Positions 13,575 through 16,838 of a stretch of 16,838 nucleotides of DNA are shown here, one piece after another. The stretch spans positions 1-16,838 of the forward strand of contig JAMCZD010000417.1 of NCBI GenBank assembly GCA_023473405.1. Direction: 5' to 3'. Made by a program: the position numbers and the translations under genes. Source of the stretch: Candidatus Omnitrophota bacterium (GTDB lineage: Bacteria; Verrucomicrobiota; Verrucomicrobiia; Limisphaerales; UBA1319). The notes beneath the pieces were generated by a model, which worked only from the letters and a program-made list of their open reading frames with translations, ran no database searches and was not told where the DNA came from. Position 1 is the first letter of the stretch. Every line of letters starts with the position of its first letter.

Positions 13575-14483
13575 ATGAGTCTCCGGCTCGAGATGCTCGA
13601 TGCGGCCCGTTGCGGCGCCCGCTACTTGGGCGATTCCTCCCATCTAGTGAGAGACTTCGTTTTCAGCCAATTAAATCCGGACGGCGGTTTCAAAGCGCGC
13701 GATGGCCGGAGTGATCTATATTACACCGTCTTTGGCCTCGAGACTTTACTGGCACTTGAAACACCGGCCTTGCCAAAAGAGGTCAGCGGTTATCTCCGTC
13801 AGTTCGGCTGCGGCGAGGGATTGGACTTTATACATTTGACCTGCCTGGGGCGGGCCTGGGCCGCTTTGGCCGAGCGCGGCCTTGGGTGGAGACCCATATT
13901 CGCCTTGAAATTGCGAAAGCAAATCCTCGTCGGCCTGGAGAATCGTCGATCGCTCGATGGCGGTTATTGTCCAGACGGCCATGGTCGATTCGGGACTGCT
14001 TACGGCGCCTTTTTTGCTGTTGGGGCTTGCCAGGATTTGGGGGTGGAATTGCCACGGCCTGAACGGCTTCTGGAGAGTCTGGAACGGTTGGAAACTCCGG
14101 ATGGGGCATGGGCCAATGAACCCGGCCTCCCCGTTGGTTCCACTCCAGCCACCGCGGCCGTTGTGTCGGTTCGACAGGTGTTGAAGAGACCCGCCGGATC
14201 AACTGCCGGCGAATGGCTGCTGGCGCGGCATTGTCTCCATGGCGGTTTCCGGGCGAATCCGTCCGCTCCGCTTCCCGACCTTTTGTCCACCGCTACCGCC
14301 CTGCATGCCCTGGCCACTTTAGGACACCGTTGCGTCGGAATTCGCGAATCCTGCCTCGATTTCATCGACAGCCTCTGGACCAGTCGCGGCGGGTTTTACG
14401 GTCATTGGAACGACGGCACATTGGACTGCGAATACACCTTTTATGCCTTGCTTGCCTTGGGACATCTTGCTGGGGGCGTCTGA
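13575..14483 (+). CDS. Prenyltransferase/squalene-cyclase-type repeat protein (alpha/alpha barrel)
   Basis: A 302-aa protein with five Gly-rich repeats typical of the alpha/alpha-barrel shared by protein prenyltransferase beta subunits and triterpene cyclases: DGGF (36-39), DGGY (128-131), DGAW (176-179), HGGF (222-225) and RGGF (271-274). Each is followed by a helix such as DLYYTVFGLETLLAL (47-61) or CEYTFYALLALG (285-296). One barrel's worth of length is present, half of a squalene-hopene cyclase. The class II cyclase acid DxDD is not seen. The zinc Asp-x-Cys of protein prenyltransferases is not clearly kept (Asp284-Cys285 are adjacent). It probably binds an isoprenoid chain. Whether it cyclises, transfers or only carries it is unknown. 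It is last of the four-gene cluster; its stop is two bases from the stop of convergent ychF. Confidence 0.8.
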   Translation: MSLRLEMLDAARCGARYLGDSSHLVRDFVFSQLNPDGGFKARDGRSDLYYTVFGLETLLALETPALPKEVSGYLRQFGCGEGLDFIHLTCLGRAWAALAERGLGWRPIFALKLRKQILVGLENRRSLDGGYCPDGHGRFGTAYGAFFAVGACQDLGVELPRPERLLESLERLETPDGAWANEPGLPVGSTPATAAVVSVRQVLKRPAGSTAGEWLLARHCLHGGFRANPSAPLPDLLSTATALHALATLGHRCVGIRESCLDFIDSLWTSRGGFYGHWNDGTLDCEYTFYALLALGHLAGGV

Positions 14484-14485
14484 TC

Positions 14486-15550
14486 TCACACGTTAAATTT
14501 GAAATGGATGACGTCGCCGTCCTGGACCACGTAGTCTTTGCCTTCCATTCGGCACAGGCCCTTTTCCCGCGCGCCAGCGATGGACCCGCACCGCACCAGG
14601 TCGGAGTGAGAGACCGTCTCGGCCTTGATAAAGCCGCGTTCGAAATCGGTGTGAATGATCCCGGCCGCCGTGGGAGCGGTGTCACCGGCATGCACGGTCC
14701 AGGCGCGAACCTCCTTTTCGTTGCCGGTGAAAAACGTTCGGAGGCCGAGGACGTGATAAGTGCTCCGGATCAAGGCGTCAACGCCGGACTCCGCGACGCC
14801 GAGTTCGTGTAGATATTCCTTGGCTTCGTCGGTGCTAAGGTCTATCAGGTCGCTTTCCAGTTGGGCACAGTTAACAGTGGTCTCGCAGTCATGATGCGTT
14901 CGGGCGTATTCGCGGACGCTGACGATGAACGGGTTCGTGTTGGCGCCGGCCAGGTCGGTGTCCTTGACGTTGGCGGCGAAGATGGTGGGCTTGGCGGTCA
15001 GCAGGAAGAAACCTTTGATCACCGTCTTTTCCTCGCGCGAGCAGGTCAGGGTATTGGCGGGCTTGCCGGTATTTAGATGCTCGCTCACTTTTTTCAGAAC
15101 CTCCAATTCCGCCAAGGCGGTTTTATCGCCGTGCTTGGCGTCTTTATCGAGTTTTTCCTTGGTGCCGACGGTTTCGATGTCGCGCACGGGATCGATCGCG
15201 CCGGCTACGTGGTGCACGTTGGGGTCTTCGAAACAGCGCACGACCTGGATGATCGCATCCACTTCGCGGATGTGGCTGAGGAACTTGTTACCCAGGCCCT
15301 CGCCTTTGGCGGCGCCTTTGACCAACCCGGCAATATCGACCAACTCGAGGACGGTGGGAACGATGACCTTGGTCTTAAAGATTGGAGTTAGAGATTCGAG
15401 ACGCGGATCGGGCACCGTGACCATGCCCATGTTCGGTTCGATTGTGCAAAACGGATAATTCGCGGCCTCCGCCTTGTGGGAGCGAATCACCGCATTGAAA
15501 AGGGTGGACTTGCCGACATTAGGCAAACCAACAATTCCAGCTTTGAGCAT
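14486..15550 (-). CDS. ychF: Redox-regulated GTPase/ATPase YchF (Obg-like, ribosome-associated)
   Basis: A near-universal P-loop NTPase of the Obg/OLA1 family that prefers ATP and associates with ribosomes, 354 aa (family usually about 363). The P-loop is GLPNVGKST (8-16), the switch region EPNMGMVTVPDPRL is diagnostic, and the G3 element is DIAGLVKGAAKGEGLGNKFL. A coiled-coil insertion follows (about 130-200). The C-terminal TGS domain contains LRTFFTGNEKEVRAWTV, HTDFERGFIKAE and the terminal GDVIHFKFNV. It starts at ATG (complement of 15548-15550) with no obvious Shine-Dalgarno. Housekeeping gene, not evidently linked to the isoprenoid cluster it converges on. The call is secure. Confidence 0.97.
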   Translation of the reverse strand: MLKAGIVGLPNVGKSTLFNAVIRSHKAEAANYPFCTIEPNMGMVTVPDPRLESLTPIFKTKVIVPTVLELVDIAGLVKGAAKGEGLGNKFLSHIREVDAIIQVVRCFEDPNVHHVAGAIDPVRDIETVGTKEKLDKDAKHGDKTALAELEVLKKVSEHLNTGKPANTLTCSREEKTVIKGFFLLTAKPTIFAANVKDTDLAGANTNPFIVSVREYARTHHDCETTVNCAQLESDLIDLSTDEAKEYLHELGVAESGVDALIRSTYHVLGLRTFFTGNEKEVRAWTVHAGDTAPTAAGIIHTDFERGFIKAETVSHSDLVRCGSIAGAREKGLCRMEGKDYVVQDGDVIHFKFNV

Positions 15551-15654
15551 TACGCATGATTACCATCGAGCCGGGATTTTGGCAATAGACTCGGAGTTCT
15601 GCGCTACGGAAAAGGTGATTTCCAAATCGGCAAAGCGTCAGCCGCTCCAAAGCG

Positions 15655-15770
15655 AAGCCGGTTGGAAACCCGCGATACATCAGGCTGGGAAGTCTGTTGC
15701 GCTGCGGATGGAATCGGGGGTCCCGTCCCCGAGTGGACCGTGCGGTTGGGGGCTCGGGGGCGGGACGCCG
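15655..15770. repeat. Repeat-like spacer with a strong GC hairpin between ychF and the isomerase gene
   Basis: The 229-bp spacer 15551-15779 contains no gene I can support. GTCCCGTCCCCGAG (15720-15733) and CTCGGGGGCGGGAC (15753-15766) are 14-bp inverted arms with one mismatch and a 19-base loop. It lies just downstream of the minus-strand isomerase gene, where it could slow or end transcription, although no T-tract follows. The segment about 15661-15705, with GCGATACATCAGGCTGGGAA and CTGTTGCGCTG, resembles dispersed repeat text I associate with Verrucomicrobia genomes; only one copy is in the window. Confidence 0.4.
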
Positions 15771-15779
15771 AGAGTGGCA

Positions 15780-16811
15780 TTAGGCTCCCATACCATCTTC
15801 GAAGGAAGCGGTGGCGACGGGGAAACAGAGGTTGTCGCGCACGTACTGGATGCCATTGGCGCTGGTGGCGTCCAGGTCGCGGTAGGCGCTCTCGGCCTCA
15901 ACGATCAGGGGGGCGGTTTGGGTGCCCGTAATCTCGCAGTAACGCTGCGGATAGCCGATATGTATCAGCAACTCGGCGTAGCGTATCATGTTCAGATCGC
16001 CTGACGGGATATCGACGAACTGCATTGCGCGATTTGGCCAATCCGGGTCCATCAGCCGCACCGACACATTACGGCGAACGACATGGTTCTTGACGTGGCA
16101 CGCATAAACGCGAGGGCCGACTTTGAGGAAACGCGTTTCCCAATCTTCACCTTCCCAGCAATGGGATGGGTCGGCGTTAACGGTCAGGCATTTGTCGCCG
16201 TCGCAGGTTTTAACCAGCATGTTGAAATCGTCTGCACTCATGGCGGCGGTTCCGGGGTGAATTTCATGGGCGAGGTAGATACCCAGCTCATTGGCCCGAC
16301 TGCGCAATTTAGCGGTTTTCTTGACGAATCGTTCCTGGCCTTCTTTGATGAAATCGTAATCCGCTCCCTTCCAGAAGCCCCAAGGATAGCCGGTGGCTAC
16401 TTCCCATCCGAAGGCGACACCCCAGAACATGGGCAGGATTTTAATGCCCAATTCCACAGACAGATCGAACAATGCCAGCAGGTAATCCTCAGCCCATTTT
16501 TCGATTTCCGCCGGTGACTTTCGGGCGACATCGGCCGGGAGGAACGGACGAATGGTAGGGCTGGCGGTCCAGGCGGTTGTGTGCACCCAGAATGGGGCGT
16601 GACATGAAATGCCGTCCAGTATCAGGCCGGCGTCCTGGAAGAGGCGTTTGATTTCGCTGGCGCTCTTGAATCCTTTATCGGCCTGCAGCATGTAATTCGA
16701 GGGTTGCGCGCCCTTGGCGCCGGACTTGCGTGCGTAAGCCAGGAAATCAGTGAGACTTTTGGCGCCATGTTGGGCACCTTCAATACTTGGATGGAATAAG
16801 GTTTGAGCCAT
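15780..16811 (-). CDS. Sugar phosphate isomerase/epimerase-like TIM barrel protein (xylose isomerase-like)
   Basis: A 343-aa cytoplasmic protein of the xylose-isomerase-like TIM-barrel superfamily (AP endonuclease family 2 fold), whose members isomerise, epimerise or dehydrate sugars with a divalent metal. Motifs run in the expected order: LDGISCHAPFWV (65-76, His71), GIKILPMFWG (122-131), IYLAHEIHPG (178-187, Glu183 a likely metal ligand), VNADPSHCWEGED (211-223, Asp214 and His217), YACHVKN (236-242, His239) and PLIVEAESAY (301-310, Glu305). No signal peptide is present, so it acts on intracellular sugars, possibly from the secreted hydrolases elsewhere in the window, although it is not adjacent to them. 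The ATG is at 16811-16809; only 27 bases of upstream sequence are visible and no ribosome-binding site stands out. The exact substrate is unknown. Confidence 0.85.
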   Translation of the reverse strand: MAQTLFHPSIEGAQHGAKSLTDFLAYARKSGAKGAQPSNYMLQADKGFKSASEIKRLFQDAGLILDGISCHAPFWVHTTAWTASPTIRPFLPADVARKSPAEIEKWAEDYLLALFDLSVELGIKILPMFWGVAFGWEVATGYPWGFWKGADYDFIKEGQERFVKKTAKLRSRANELGIYLAHEIHPGTAAMSADDFNMLVKTCDGDKCLTVNADPSHCWEGEDWETRFLKVGPRVYACHVKNHVVRRNVSVRLMDPDWPNRAMQFVDIPSGDLNMIRYAELLIHIGYPQRYCEITGTQTAPLIVEAESAYRDLDATSANGIQYVRDNLCFPVATASFEDGMGA

Positions 16812-16838
16812 AGTTTGATATTTCTAGTTAGAGTTTGT

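Noticed and set aside
13575..14483. Squalene-hopene cyclase
   Set aside because: Length is about half that of the family and no DxDD motif is present, so only the shared barrel fold can be claimed.
14613..15458. Several plus-strand ORFs opposite ychF
   Set aside because: They are mirror frames of a strongly conserved gene and show no protein motifs of their own.

Overview
The window (about 57-60% GC by eye) looks like a chromosomal segment from an environmental Gram-negative bacterium, most likely of the PVC group and probably Verrucomicrobiota (Pedosphaerales/Limisphaerales-like). That placement is inference. It rests on the outer-membrane porin end, several secreted glycoside hydrolases, mostly absent Shine-Dalgarno sequences, and GC-rich intergenic sequence resembling dispersed repeats of such genomes. 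No tRNA, rRNA or CRISPR array was recognised.

Region 1 (1-760): the left edge holds an in-frame chimera of an IS4-type transposase fragment and the last ~130 residues of a phosphate-selective (OprO/OprP-type) porin, followed by a repeat-like spacer. Region 2 (761-1684): a site-2-protease-like membrane metalloprotease with two C-terminal zinc ribbons. Region 3 (1764-8464): four predicted secreted carbohydrate-active proteins, namely a GH31 enzyme, a clan GH-A (GH39/GH5-like) hydrolase, an unrecognised TIM-barrel-like secreted protein, and, on the minus strand, a five-bladed beta-propeller glycosidase-like protein. Together they suggest a saccharide-degradation locus. The GH31 protein appears to carry Tyr where relatives have the nucleophile Asp.

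Region 4 (8465-9037): a divergent promoter region and two short, uncertain ORFs. Region 5 (9038-14483) is the most interesting part. Four co-directional genes encode (a) a protein with a cysteine-containing N-terminal domain and two [4Fe-4S] ferredoxin motifs, (b) a B12-binding-type radical SAM protein, (c) a fusion of a cysteine-rich DUF116 domain to an all-trans polyprenyl diphosphate synthase, and (d) a ~300-residue alpha/alpha-barrel protein with five prenyltransferase/squalene-cyclase-type repeats. I infer a pathway that makes a C20-or-longer isoprenyl diphosphate and modifies it by radical and redox chemistry. I know of no characterised pathway with this composition.

Region 6 (14486-16811): on the minus strand, the conserved GTPase/ATPase YchF and a xylose-isomerase-like TIM-barrel sugar isomerase/epimerase, separated by a hairpin- and repeat-containing spacer. 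The only strong promoter-like sequences found are the divergent pair at 8471-8553, and both would place transcription starts on, or within a base or two of, the start codon (leaderless transcripts).
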